From NCBI GenBank assembly GCA_017505785.1, contig JAFVOQ010000054.1, positions 1 to 39,887 of the forward strand: a DNA stretch of 39,887 bases, written 5' to 3'. Below are positions 1-7,947 of the stretch, in pieces. The translations under genes were made by a program, and so were the position numbers. Every line of letters starts with the position of its first letter. Position 1 is the stretch's first letter. Under the pieces are notes generated by a model. That model was not told the origin of the DNA. It made no database searches and saw nothing but the letters and a program-made list of their open reading frames with translations. The stretch is from Clostridia bacterium. GTDB taxonomy: Bacteria > Bacillota > Clostridia > Oscillospirales > CAG-272.

Positions 1-138
1 ACGAGCGCCCTTTCAAGGGCGGCAAAGGTGGCAAAGGCAATAGGCTTGAGTATACGAAAGCCAGCGGCTTGAGCCGCTGGCCGGTACTATTGGGCTTTTA
101 GCCCTAGTGCAAACCACCCGTTTGACGGGTGGTTATGA
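1..138. other. Cluster of four GC-rich hairpins, possible end of an IS200/IS605-type element
   Basis: No complete gene is visible. Four short inverted repeats follow one another: about 7-20 (GCCC/GGGC), 61-80 (CCAGCGGC, TTGA loop, GCCGCTGG), 92-104 (GGGCT/AGCCC) and 112-134 (10-bp stem). One plus-strand frame stays open from the left edge to a stop near 108 and could be the C-terminal tail of a truncated gene, but no family is recognisable. Closely packed subterminal hairpins are typical of right ends of IS200/IS605 and TnpB-bearing elements, so the window may begin just inside such an end. That is inference, because the element body lies outside the window. The last hairpin also sits where the terminator of the minus-strand glycosidase operon is expected. 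Confidence 0.35.
112..134 (-). terminator. Hairpin downstream of the glycosidase operon
   Basis: A perfect 10-bp stem (AACCACCCGT with ACGGGTGGTT, 3-nt loop) begins 5 nt past the stop codon of the last minus-strand GH20 gene. The T-tract on the minus strand is short, so termination may be inefficient, or the hairpin may belong to the neighbouring hairpin cluster. Confidence 0.4.
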
Positions 139-1752
139 TTAAAGCACGTTTGGCGTGATAATATCGCGCCAGTACAGCGGAATGGGCATATCAAGCTCCT
201 CGGAGGTAAAGCCGTGACCGATGTAGGGGAGCAGCTCTTCCTCAAGCTCGGGAATGGAGCTTTCAGCACCTTCAAGATACGCGGCAAGGCGATCGCGACA
301 AGCGTTTAAGCGGTAGAGCAGTGCGCCAAAGCGGATGTCGGAAACATCGTAGCCATGGGGCTTGTTTTCGGTAAACCACAGGGTGCGGAAGGCATTTGTA
401 AATGCTGTTACCTTTGCAATGGTCGTGTTGTAATTCTCCACCAACGCCAAGAGAGCAGTACGGTCGCCCGACTTGTAAGCGGCGCGGGTGCGTACACCAA
501 GGTCATGCTTGTCGGCAAGCGCACTTGCAAGTGCGGCACAGCTCTTGAAGATATATGCGTAGCTGCTGCTTACCTTTGCCGCAGCCTCAAGCTTTTCTGC
601 AACTGCCTCATACTCCGCCTTGTAGCTCTTTTTCACGCAGGGATCCAGCATGCCAAGGAAGGGATCGCTGTAGAGCAGGTAGGTGTGATGATGCGTGCCA
701 TCGCGTTGGATCTTGCCAAAATCGATCGGCAGGTCAAGGAGCATCATGTCATCAAAATTCTCACCCGTAACGTCCTTAAATTCCTTTTTGATCACGTCCA
801 TGTCGGTGACGCCGTCATACATTCTGCGCACGGCATAAAGCGTGGGAAGCACCGCGTAATAGGAGGCGAGTCTGCCGTTGTTTGCCCACAGCGTCATCAT
901 CACATTTTTAACACCGTGCTCGCGGCAGGCTTCCATGGCAAGTGACATGGTTTTCAGGGAAAAGGCATTGTTGGAGGCAAAGCCTACCCAGGTTCGAGCC
1001 CCGCCCGCAAACCAGGTTTCGCCGGGGAAGCGCTTGTGCATTTCGAGCATCGCATCGTAGCCCTCTTTGGCTTCGGAGTAATAATCCCAGTATACGAGGT
1101 CCACACCCTCAGGGCGGGAGGCAACGATCTCGTCGGTAATGACGGTGCGGTCGGTTGTGAAGTACCTGCCGTGGTTGGCAAGGCGGAAGAACATATCCGA
1201 CCACATAACGGGCTTCAGCTCATATTTCTTGGTCAGCGCCAGCACACGGTCAAGGTGGCGGTGGATGATGTCAAAACGGTTTTGGTAGCCGTTTTTATCC
1301 AGGTACTTGCCAAGACCTAACATGTGTGCCTCATCCATGCCGATGTTTATGATATTTGTGGTGAAGCATTCCTTCACGCTTTTGAGCATGTTTTCAATGA
1401 GCTCGTAGGTGCGCGCCTCGCCAACCATTAAGATATCGTCGGTATCCTTGATCGCATCGTAGTTTTTCCACATAAAGATCTGGTTGAGATGCGCCAAGAC
1501 TTGAATGCAAGGAATGACTTCAACACCAATGGAGTTGCAGTATGTTACGATATCTTTTAGTTCTGCCTGAGAATATCTGCCGCGCAGATAACCGAAATAG
1601 GGTTCGCCGGGCACCTCATAGGTATCCTCAGTGTAAAGCTGGATCATGTTATAGCCGAGCTTTTTGATCGTTGCGGCATATTTTTTTACTTCCTCGGGCT
1701 TCATGATCCCATTTCTTGACATGTCAAGCATGACGCCAAATCGTTTTAACAT
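139..1752 (-). CDS. GH20-type glycoside hydrolase (beta-N-acetylhexosaminidase-like), copy 2
   Basis: A 537-aa protein with a GH20-type TIM barrel in its N-terminal two thirds. The family's adjacent catalytic Asp-Glu pair is visible as IGMDEAH (D140-E141), and the GRYSQAELKDIV segment (58-69) is typical of the barrel. GH20 enzymes remove terminal N-acetyl-glucosamine or -galactosamine by substrate-assisted catalysis. There is no signal peptide and no usual N-terminal GH20b domain, so a cytoplasmic exo-enzyme acting on imported oligosaccharides is inferred. The C-terminal 170 residues are helical and unassigned. It is the last gene of a three-gene operon, 24 nt after a close paralogue. The start is supported by AAAGGAG 8 nt upstream. 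The family call is good; the substrate is unknown. Confidence 0.85.
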   Translation of the reverse strand: MLKRFGVMLDMSRNGIMKPEEVKKYAATIKKLGYNMIQLYTEDTYEVPGEPYFGYLRGRYSQAELKDIVTYCNSIGVEVIPCIQVLAHLNQIFMWKNYDAIKDTDDILMVGEARTYELIENMLKSVKECFTTNIINIGMDEAHMLGLGKYLDKNGYQNRFDIIHRHLDRVLALTKKYELKPVMWSDMFFRLANHGRYFTTDRTVITDEIVASRPEGVDLVYWDYYSEAKEGYDAMLEMHKRFPGETWFAGGARTWVGFASNNAFSLKTMSLAMEACREHGVKNVMMTLWANNGRLASYYAVLPTLYAVRRMYDGVTDMDVIKKEFKDVTGENFDDMMLLDLPIDFGKIQRDGTHHHTYLLYSDPFLGMLDPCVKKSYKAEYEAVAEKLEAAAKVSSSYAYIFKSCAALASALADKHDLGVRTRAAYKSGDRTALLALVENYNTTIAKVTAFTNAFRTLWFTENKPHGYDVSDIRFGALLYRLNACRDRLAAYLEGAESSIPELEEELLPYIGHGFTSEELDMPIPLYWRDIITPNVL

Positions 1753-1776
1753 GGTAATACTCCTTTTTTTAAGAAA

Positions 1777-3390
1777 TCAAACAATGCGGTTGGGGCTTGC
1801 AACATGCCACCAGCGGGGGATTCTCGGCATATCAAACTCGTCGGAAAGATAGCCGTGTCCGCGGTAAGGAAGCAGCTCCTCGTCAAGCTCTGCAACGGCG
1901 GTCTTGTCACCGGCAAGGTAAGCAAGAAGGCGATCGCGGCAGTTTTTGAGGCGCAGCAAGAGACCGCCGTGGCGCAGCTCGCAAACCTCAAGGCCGTTGG
2001 GCTTGTTCTCGGTCAGCCACATTTTGCGGAATGCCGCTTCAAACGTTTCCACGGCTTTGATCGTAGCGGTGTAATCGTCGGCAATGGCGGCGAGTGCCTC
2101 GCGGTCGCCTGCCTTGTAGGCGGCACGGGTACGCACACCAAGGTCATGCTTGAGAGCCAGCGCGCGGCAAAGCGTTTCGGCATTTTCAAATAGGTACTTG
2201 TATTGGCTTGTCTTGGCGGCTGCTGCCAGCTTGTCAGCTATTGCTAAATATTCATTCTTGTAGCTCTTTTTGATGCTGGCATCAACTGCACCAAGGAAGG
2301 GGTCGCTGTAGAGCATATACATGTGGGGGTAGGTGTGATCCAATTTGAGATTGCCGAAGTCTACGGGGATATCAAAGAGCATCATCGCGTCGAAATCCTC
2401 GCCTGTGATCTCGCCAAATTCTTTTTTGATCACATCCATATCTGTAACACCGTCGTAGATGCGGCGAATGGCGTAAAGCGAGGGGAGGACGGTATAGAAG
2501 GAGCAGAGCTTGCCGTTGTCGCCCCACATCGTCATCATTACGTTATCCACGCCGTGCTCCTTACAGGATTGCGCTGCCAGGGACATTGTTTTGATCGAGA
2601 AGGCGTTGTTTGAGGCATAGCTTACCCAAGTCCAGGCACCACCCGCAAACCAGGTCTTGCCGGGGAAGCGCTCGTGCATATCAAGCATGGCGTCGTAGCG
2701 GTCCTTGGTCTGGGTATAGTAATCCCAATAGACCTGCTCAACCCCCTCGGGACAAGCGGCAACGATCTCATCGGTGATGACCGAGCGATCGTTGGTAAAA
2801 TATGTACCCTTGTTGCCAAGGCGGAAGAACATATCCGACCACATAATGGGCTTAAGATCGTATTTCTTTGTCAGCTCCAGCACGCGGTCAAGGTGGCGGC
2901 GGATGATAGAGAAGCGGTTTTCAAAGCCGTTTTTATCAAGGTACTTACCAAGTCCCACCATGTGCGCCTCGTCTATGCCGATGTTGACGACGTTTGAGGT
3001 AAAGCATTCCTTCACGCTCTTTAACATATTTTCGATCAGCTGGTAGGTGCGCTCGTCACCCACCATTAGAATATCGTCGGTGTCGTTGATCGCGGCATAG
3101 GGCTTCCAGTAAAAGAGCTGATTGAGGTGCGCGAGCGTTTGGATGCAGGGAATGACCTCAACGTCGATCGAGTCGCAATATGCAACAATGTCCTTTAGCT
3201 CCGCCTGCGAATATCTGCCGCGCAGATAGCCGAAATAAGGCTCGCCGGGCACCTCATAGGTGTCCTCGGTGTAGAGGTGGATCATATTGTAGCCAAGCTT
3301 TTTGATCGTATCGGCGAATTTTTTCACCTCATCTGGCTTCATCACTGCGTTTCTTGACATATCAAGCATAACGCCAAACCGTTTTTTCAT
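1777..3390 (-). CDS. GH20-type glycoside hydrolase (beta-N-acetylhexosaminidase-like), copy 1
   Basis: A 537-aa protein collinear with the next gene and of identical length, so this is a tandem duplication. Over the first 56 residues only seven positions differ by my count; divergence rises towards the C-terminus. The catalytic Asp-Glu pair is kept (IGIDEAH, D140-E141), so both copies look active. No signal peptide is seen. The differences cluster in loops, for instance NQLFYWKPYAA here against NQIFMWKNYDA in the other copy, which may alter substrate choice. The start has AAAGGA 9 nt upstream. It sits 39 nt after the GH106-like gene in the same minus-strand operon. Role inferred: intracellular trimming of HexNAc-containing glycans. 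Confidence 0.85.
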   Translation of the reverse strand: MKKRFGVMLDMSRNAVMKPDEVKKFADTIKKLGYNMIHLYTEDTYEVPGEPYFGYLRGRYSQAELKDIVAYCDSIDVEVIPCIQTLAHLNQLFYWKPYAAINDTDDILMVGDERTYQLIENMLKSVKECFTSNVVNIGIDEAHMVGLGKYLDKNGFENRFSIIRRHLDRVLELTKKYDLKPIMWSDMFFRLGNKGTYFTNDRSVITDEIVAACPEGVEQVYWDYYTQTKDRYDAMLDMHERFPGKTWFAGGAWTWVSYASNNAFSIKTMSLAAQSCKEHGVDNVMMTMWGDNGKLCSFYTVLPSLYAIRRIYDGVTDMDVIKKEFGEITGEDFDAMMLFDIPVDFGNLKLDHTYPHMYMLYSDPFLGAVDASIKKSYKNEYLAIADKLAAAAKTSQYKYLFENAETLCRALALKHDLGVRTRAAYKAGDREALAAIADDYTATIKAVETFEAAFRKMWLTENKPNGLEVCELRHGGLLLRLKNCRDRLLAYLAGDKTAVAELDEELLPYRGHGYLSDEFDMPRIPRWWHVASPNRIV

Positions 3391-3429
3391 AATTGTATTC
3401 CTTTCTGAAATTGTATAAAATCAAATGGC

Positions 3430-5730
3430 TTAAAACTCCGAGGTGTGCATCGCGTGATCGCTTTCCAAGCTGTCGATCGAGGTGATCACGGGCAACTCCT
3501 CTGTGGGCACCTCCACGGGCGTGGTTACAAAAAACGTTGAGGTGTGTGCGGGGAGCGTTAAGCGCAGGTCAGTATATACCTCGCCAAGGTAGGAGATAAA
3601 TTTTTCGGCGCGTGGGCGAATTTCGCCGGTATGGGGATTCCATTCGTCAACGTCGTGTGCACCGCGCAGCAGCAGGTGGTGATTGTAGGTTACGTCAGTG
3701 CCGTTGGCAAAGTAATAAACGTCGTCACAGCCATGGCGCTTGTGTATGTGCTGGAACATGCCGCCGTCGGGGAAGGAACGGTCAAGCCCTACATTGTGAA
3801 ATTCGGGATAAATGGCGTTGAGTGCCCCCGTACCCTCAAAGCGTGCCATGCCGGGCAGATACACGTCAAAGGGAATTTGGAAGGAGTTGAGTGCTCGGTT
3901 TACCACCGAGCTTTTCGTCATGTGTGTGCCGTCCACGGCAGTGGCGTTAAAGTAAAGGAATATAGCTTCGCCACCGGCATCGTTTTTATTGTGGCAGTAG
4001 CGGCGCAGCACGCGATTGCTGGTAGCATCCTCGCCAAATATTTCACGTGTCAGGCGGCAGACCTCAGCATCGTTTTTGCCCTCCTTGTCATATTCAAATG
4101 CAAGGGTCGGCAAAACGCCGGTAGCAAGAATTTTTCCGCCCTCATCATAAAACTTTTTCAGCAAGCGCAGGTTTTGAAGGCTGATGATATTGGCAGCAGG
4201 GAGCACCGCAATGCGAAATTTTTCACGGTTGATTTTGTTGTCAAGGTAAATTACACCGCCCTCGGTGCTACACTTTGTAGCCACGGTGTTGGGGTGCAGC
4301 ACCGTCAGATCATGCCCGGCATAAAAGGAAATGGCGTTGATCAGTGTCATGTAATCCGAATCTGCAGGTGTTTCGGGGTATTCATAGCCCTTGGCGGGAT
4401 AGGAATACAGCGTCAATTTGCTGTGGAGATCGTAAATGGGGTAGAGAAGTGCAATATCCGATACATGTCTGCCACCGCGCAGCATGGCTTGCACGCGCGT
4501 GACATAGTCGCAGAAATCGCTGTTTTCCATGAGCTCGTGCGGCAGGTGAAGTGCCGCATTGTTTACGCCGCGTGCAAAGGCGTTCATTGCATCCTTCAGC
4601 AGCTGCGTGCGGTCATGGCGCCTGTAGCCTCGAAAGAGCTCGCCGTTGATATTTTCTACGTCAAAATTATAGGCGGCACCCGCAGCGATCTTTATGGAGT
4701 TTGTGCCGTAAAGATAGGCTTTGTCAAGGAGTGCACAGGGAGAATAAGCGTTGCAAAGCATCGCATCACCCGTCGTAAACGAGCAGGTCGTCAGCTTCGG
4801 CTCTGAGAGATTGCCAAAGGTGGTGAGTCCTACCTTGGCGGCGAAATCCTGCAATGCCTTTATAATGCCTTGCTCAAGCATAGAGGCACGCACCGTCATG
4901 AGCATTGCCTTGTAGTGTACGGTATCCTTTCCCGCATAGCCAAAGAGTGCGGGGTAAAGGGGCGCCGGATCAAGCCCAAAGCGCTCCAAAAACAAGGCGT
5001 TGAAGGAGATGTCCCAATCGCGGCGATTTTTGCCGTGAAAGCCAATTTCCGAATAGGCAAGCGTGGTGAGCGTATTGCCGATGTAGGGAGTCAAGACCTC
5101 GGAAAACAAGCCAAAGGAAAGCTCAATATAGCGATAAGAGGCATCATAGGAGAGATAATTGGCACGGCGACAGTCGGGCTCCTCAAGGGCGCGGTATTCC
5201 CGTACCACCCAGTTCCCGTGCGGCACCTGCCAACAGAGCTTGCCCTCCTTAACAAAGGGGCGCAGATCTATTACCTCTCCGTAGGATTCGGAGTAGGCAA
5301 CCAGGGAAAGTAGCTCGCCCTCCTGCAAGTGGCGACAAAGCTGCTCCTCGGCGCGACAAATATATTCCTTGCATTCAAGCAGCTTTGCGTGCAAGCCTTC
5401 TTCGCCAACATCATCCAATCTGCCAATGATAAAGCGTTCAAAGGCAAAATCAAGCGAAAATCCAACCTTTAACTCTTTTTTGGCGGCATGCTCCAAAAGT
5501 GTTTGATACATGTGGCGCACGGCGTTCACGTCATCCGTGCTTTGCAGCACGGTGTTTTCGGGGAGCCGTGGGATCAGCGTGCCGCATCCGGCAGTAAGGC
5601 AGGCATCAACACCTGCTATAATATGCGCGTCAATGTTTGCGGCATTGGGCGCGGGAAGATCAAAATAGTAAATGGGGCGATAGGCATCCTGAGGATGCTC
5701 AAACGTCAAACGCTGCTTCTTGCTAACCAT
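3430..5730 (-). CDS. GH106-like glycoside hydrolase, first gene of the glycan operon
   Basis: A 766-aa protein without signal peptide. The opening YRPIYYFDLP, the barrel segment around 240-300 (AYSEIGFHG, then FLERFGLDPAPLYPALFG) and the following LTTFGNLSEP resemble GH106-like proteins (alpha-L-rhamnosidase and relatives), where the first segment normally reads DEP. Here that acidic motif reads SEIG, so the catalytic residue may be E only or the activity may differ. The C-terminal third (about 480-740) looks like a glutamine-amidotransferase-like plus beta-sandwich region, as in many large glycosidases. The start is fixed by AAGGAGG 7 nt upstream. It leads the operon with the two GH20 genes, so a shared oligosaccharide substrate is likely. 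The exact family assignment is tentative; a GH42- or GH2-like relative is the alternative. Confidence 0.6.
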   Translation of the reverse strand: MVSKKQRLTFEHPQDAYRPIYYFDLPAPNAANIDAHIIAGVDACLTAGCGTLIPRLPENTVLQSTDDVNAVRHMYQTLLEHAAKKELKVGFSLDFAFERFIIGRLDDVGEEGLHAKLLECKEYICRAEEQLCRHLQEGELLSLVAYSESYGEVIDLRPFVKEGKLCWQVPHGNWVVREYRALEEPDCRRANYLSYDASYRYIELSFGLFSEVLTPYIGNTLTTLAYSEIGFHGKNRRDWDISFNALFLERFGLDPAPLYPALFGYAGKDTVHYKAMLMTVRASMLEQGIIKALQDFAAKVGLTTFGNLSEPKLTTCSFTTGDAMLCNAYSPCALLDKAYLYGTNSIKIAAGAAYNFDVENINGELFRGYRRHDRTQLLKDAMNAFARGVNNAALHLPHELMENSDFCDYVTRVQAMLRGGRHVSDIALLYPIYDLHSKLTLYSYPAKGYEYPETPADSDYMTLINAISFYAGHDLTVLHPNTVATKCSTEGGVIYLDNKINREKFRIAVLPAANIISLQNLRLLKKFYDEGGKILATGVLPTLAFEYDKEGKNDAEVCRLTREIFGEDATSNRVLRRYCHNKNDAGGEAIFLYFNATAVDGTHMTKSSVVNRALNSFQIPFDVYLPGMARFEGTGALNAIYPEFHNVGLDRSFPDGGMFQHIHKRHGCDDVYYFANGTDVTYNHHLLLRGAHDVDEWNPHTGEIRPRAEKFISYLGEVYTDLRLTLPAHTSTFFVTTPVEVPTEELPVITSIDSLESDHAMHTSEF

Positions 5731-5757
5731 AGCCGCCTCCTTTTAATGATTATTTTC

Positions 5758-5786
5758 AGTATATCATATTATTTAAGGCATTTCCA
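5758..5786 (-). promoter_or_regulatory. Promoter of the glycosidase operon
   Basis: On the minus strand TGGAAA (5786-5781), a 17-nt spacer and TATACT (5763-5758) lie 28 nt before the GH106-like start codon. It is divergent from the strong plus-strand promoter at 5841-5870. Confidence 0.5.
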
Positions 5787-5793
5787 GTGTTTT

Positions 5794-5816
5794 TATAAAT
5801 TTGTTTGTATAAATTT
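5794..5816. promoter_or_regulatory. Direct repeat between divergent promoters, candidate operator
   Basis: TATAAATTT occurs twice (5794-5802 and 5808-5816), with starts 14 nt apart, between the divergent promoters of the glycosidase operon and the PHP-phosphatase gene. It may be a regulator site or simply AT-rich upstream DNA. Confidence 0.25.
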
Positions 5817-5840
5817 CCGTACTCCGCGTGCGGCTTGGCG

Positions 5841-5870
5841 TTGACAAGCACACTCGCGCTGTGTTACAAT
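5841..5870 (+). promoter_or_regulatory. Sigma-A promoter of the PHP phosphatase gene
   Basis: TTGACA (5841-5846), an 18-nt spacer and TACAAT (5865-5870). The predicted transcript start is about 5877, giving a leader of roughly 24 nt. Confidence 0.75.
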
Positions 5871-5900
5871 AAAAGCAACGAAAGAAACGGGAGCGTGCTT

Positions 5901-6626
5901 ATGGTTATTGATTTTCATGCACATATTTTGCCGCGCTGTGACCATGGCTGTCACAGCTCTGCCATGGCACAGGAGCAATTAAGGCTGATAAAGGATGCGG
6001 GCACCGATGCCGTCGTGGCGACCCCACATTTTTACCCGAATGAGGATAGCATCGCTTCCTTCCTCGCGGGCAGAGAAGGGGCGCTTGATGCCATGCGCGA
6101 AAAGCTCTCCTTGCAGGAGCTGCCCATTGTGTACCCCGCGGCAGAGGTGCTTGTTTGCGAGGGGTTACATAAAATGAAGGACCTCGAAAGCCTTGCTGTT
6201 TCGGGCACGAACGTTATTTTGCTTGAAATGCCCTTTAGACGTTGGAGCGAGGCACTGATCAATACCGTGCTTGGGGTGAAAGCGCGCGGTCTTGTACCTG
6301 TTCTTGCACACATCAATCGCTACGATCTTGAAAATGTAGAGCCCTTGCTTGATAAAGGCGTTTTGGCACAGGTCAATGCCGAGGCATTTGCGCCCTTTAA
6401 GAATTTCAAGCGTTATGTCGAGCTTATGCGCGAGGGTAAGGTAGTGGCACTCGGCAGCGATCTGCACGAGGCAAAACGCGCAGATTATAAGCGTTTTTTA
6501 CATATGAAAAAAAAGCTTGGCGCGGTAGCCGATGCGGTTTTTGCCAAAACCGAGGCATTGCTCAAAAACGCCACACCGCTGTATCAACCCAACGGCGACA
6601 AGGCAAAACAAACGCAGTCTGTTTAA
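5901..6626 (+). CDS. PHP-domain tyrosine-protein phosphatase, CpsB/YwqE type
   Basis: A 241-aa metal-dependent phosphoesterase of the CpsB/CapC/YwqE group. The PHP motifs are present: DFHAHILP (H6, H8), DHG (14-16), ATPHFYP, PAAEVLV, LAHINRY and the closing GSDLHEAKR. Members dephosphorylate bacterial tyrosine kinases controlling capsule or exopolysaccharide synthesis, or related tyrosine phosphoproteins. No kinase or capsule gene is nearby, so it acts in trans or on another target. An in-frame ATG at 5805 exists upstream of the promoter, so the start at 5901, preceded by GGGAG 8 nt upstream and lying downstream of the 5841-5870 promoter, is preferred. It is a single-gene unit closed by a strong hairpin at 6641. 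Confidence 0.85.
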   Translation: MVIDFHAHILPRCDHGCHSSAMAQEQLRLIKDAGTDAVVATPHFYPNEDSIASFLAGREGALDAMREKLSLQELPIVYPAAEVLVCEGLHKMKDLESLAVSGTNVILLEMPFRRWSEALINTVLGVKARGLVPVLAHINRYDLENVEPLLDKGVLAQVNAEAFAPFKNFKRYVELMREGKVVALGSDLHEAKRADYKRFLHMKKKLGAVADAVFAKTEALLKNATPLYQPNGDKAKQTQSV

Positions 6627-6640
6627 TTGCATGAACTATC

Positions 6641-6672
6641 AACCGCCCCGACGGCTTGCCGTCGGGGCGGTT
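6641..6672 (+). terminator. Terminator after the PHP phosphatase gene
   Basis: A perfect 15-bp GC-rich inverted repeat (AACCGCCCCGACGGC and its complement, 2-nt centre) lies 15 nt past the stop codon, followed by a T-rich but interrupted tract. Confidence 0.7.
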
Positions 6673-6694
6673 GGTGTTTACCAGATATTGTTCC

Positions 6695-6723
6695 TTGATT
6701 TGTTTCCTTCCATATGGTACAAT
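6695..6723 (+). promoter_or_regulatory. Sigma-A promoter of the SleB-like gene
   Basis: TTGATT (6695-6700), a 17-nt spacer and TACAAT (6718-6723) lie 66 nt before the TTG start codon. Confidence 0.65.
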
Positions 6724-6789
6724 AAAAGTGTAAATTGTCGCGATTTTACAATCACAGTCGTTTGCTAGCAGACAAGAAAGGACGTATTT

Positions 6790-7611
6790 TTGAAGAGATT
6801 CATAGCAGCCCTTTTGGTCGCATTTTCTTTGCTTTCCGTGATACCGCTAACAGCAGCGGCATCCTCACCTGTGCATGTTACGGTAGACGGCGTGCCGTTT
6901 TCGGGGAGTGTTCAAGTGAAAAATAATACCACGTATGTGGGGATTCGCAAATTTGCTACGGATTTAGATCCCTCGGCATCCGTTACATACAATGCGGATA
7001 CGCGCACGCTGACCGTTAAGACGAGTGCGTTAACACTTATCTGTGCTGACGGGAGCAGCTATATCGTTGCCAACGGCAGGTATCTTTACTATGATCAACC
7101 TGTTTTTATGAAAAACGGCACAATGTATGCCCCCATTATGCAGCTGTACCGCGCATTTGGTGCAGGCATCAAATGGAGTGACACGCTTGGCGGCTTTGCC
7201 GTCACGCGCGGTAGCGGCGGTATCGCCGCGGGCAGTAGCTATTACAGAAGTGACGAGGTCTTGTGGCTTTCGCGCATTATCAGTGCCGAGGCTAAGGGAG
7301 AGCCCCTGCGCGGTAAGATCGCTGTGGGAAACGTGATCCTCAACCGCGTGCAAGATAGCGCATTTCCGAATACCATTTATAGCGTAATCTTTGATAAGAA
7401 GTATGGCGTGCAGTTTACCCCTGCCGCCAACGGTACGGTCTATCAGACTCCCACCGAGGAGAGTATTATCGCCGCCAAGATCTGCCTTGAGGGCTATACC
7501 GTGAGTACGGGGATCCTGTATTTTGTAAATCCCACAAAAGCACCCGGCAGCTGGGCAAGTAAAAACCGCGCCTACTTTGGCAAGATCGGCAACCACGCGT
7601 TTTATTATTGA
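6790..7611 (+). CDS. Secreted cell-wall hydrolase: copper-amine-oxidase-N-like domain plus SleB domain
   Basis: A 273-aa exported protein. Residues 1-24 form a signal peptide ending in TAAA-S. Residues about 28-138 are a copper-amine-oxidase N-terminal-like repeat domain (two beta units, VTVDGVPF and YIVANGRYLYYDQPVFMKNG), common on Firmicutes surface proteins as a wall-binding module. Residues about 153-273 are a SleB/Hydrolase_2 domain with SRIISAEAKGEP (E167 in the catalytic glutamate position), the GNVILNRV segment and FPNTIYSVIF. SleB-family proteins cleave peptidoglycan, classically cortex during germination, but paralogues act on vegetative wall. The start is TTG, supported by AAAGGA 8 nt upstream and by the signal peptide beginning there. 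Single-gene unit with its own promoter and terminator. Confidence 0.88.
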   Translation: MKRFIAALLVAFSLLSVIPLTAAASSPVHVTVDGVPFSGSVQVKNNTTYVGIRKFATDLDPSASVTYNADTRTLTVKTSALTLICADGSSYIVANGRYLYYDQPVFMKNGTMYAPIMQLYRAFGAGIKWSDTLGGFAVTRGSGGIAAGSSYYRSDEVLWLSRIISAEAKGEPLRGKIAVGNVILNRVQDSAFPNTIYSVIFDKKYGVQFTPAANGTVYQTPTEESIIAAKICLEGYTVSTGILYFVNPTKAPGSWASKNRAYFGKIGNHAFYY

Positions 7612-7621
7612 TTGCATAAAG

Positions 7622-7654
7622 AAGATCCACCGCAAGAATTTTGCGGTGGATCTT
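7622..7654. terminator. Bidirectional terminator between convergent genes
   Basis: A perfect 14-bp stem (AAGATCCACCGCAA and its complement) with a 5-nt loop. Flanking T/A runs suit both the plus-strand SleB-like gene and the convergent minus-strand small gene. Confidence 0.75.
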
Positions 7655-7663
7655 TTATAGGCT

Positions 7664-7909
7664 TTATCCAAAATCGTGGCGATGAGGTAGCTTGCCCGAA
7701 ATCTCCTCAAAAATTTGCATGATCTCCTCGATTTTTTCAAAGCATTCGGGATCGTCAAGGGTATTATCCTCGATCACTGCCTTGATCTTTTGGAGTGTAC
7801 GGTAGCAAACGGTGCCGAAATAATCAGTAGAAAGCGCGAGATCGGGGAAGCGTACCTCAACGGTGTTGCTTTGTAAAAGCGTGCAGAGGATATCCTTATA
7901 TAGTTCCAT
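7664..7909 (-). CDS. Small conserved-looking protein of unknown function (81 aa)
   Basis: I do not recognise a family. The 81-aa product has no signal peptide or membrane segment. The sequence suggests an N-terminal helix (MELYKDILCTLLQ), a short strand (VEVRFP) and two C-terminal helices rich in Glu, Ile and Phe (IKAVIED, CFEKIEEIMQIFEEI). An upstream in-frame TTG at 7921 is possible, but GGAGA lies 7 nt before the ATG at 7909, so that start is chosen. The gene has its own near-consensus promoter (7948-7976) and shares a terminator with its convergent neighbour, which supports it being real. It is divergent from the XRE regulator at 8045, but no functional link is shown. Confidence 0.7.
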   Translation of the reverse strand: MELYKDILCTLLQSNTVEVRFPDLALSTDYFGTVCYRTLQKIKAVIEDNTLDDPECFEKIEEIMQIFEEISGKLPHRHDFG

Positions 7910-7947
7910 TTTGTTCTCCAAGTTTTTTAAGATGATTGCTATTAATT

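Noticed and set aside
991..1002. tRNA T-loop-like GGTTCGAGCC
   Set aside because: It lies inside the GH20 coding sequence and no acceptor, D or anticodon arm can be built around it.
3631..4806. 391-codon plus-strand ORF antisense to the GH106-like gene
   Set aside because: It is a mirror of the real gene's codon pattern, has no ribosome binding site or recognisable domain, and lies entirely inside a well-supported gene.
7030..7758. 242-codon minus-strand ORF antisense to the SleB-like gene
   Set aside because: It runs across the shared terminator and two real genes and shows no domain or start signal.
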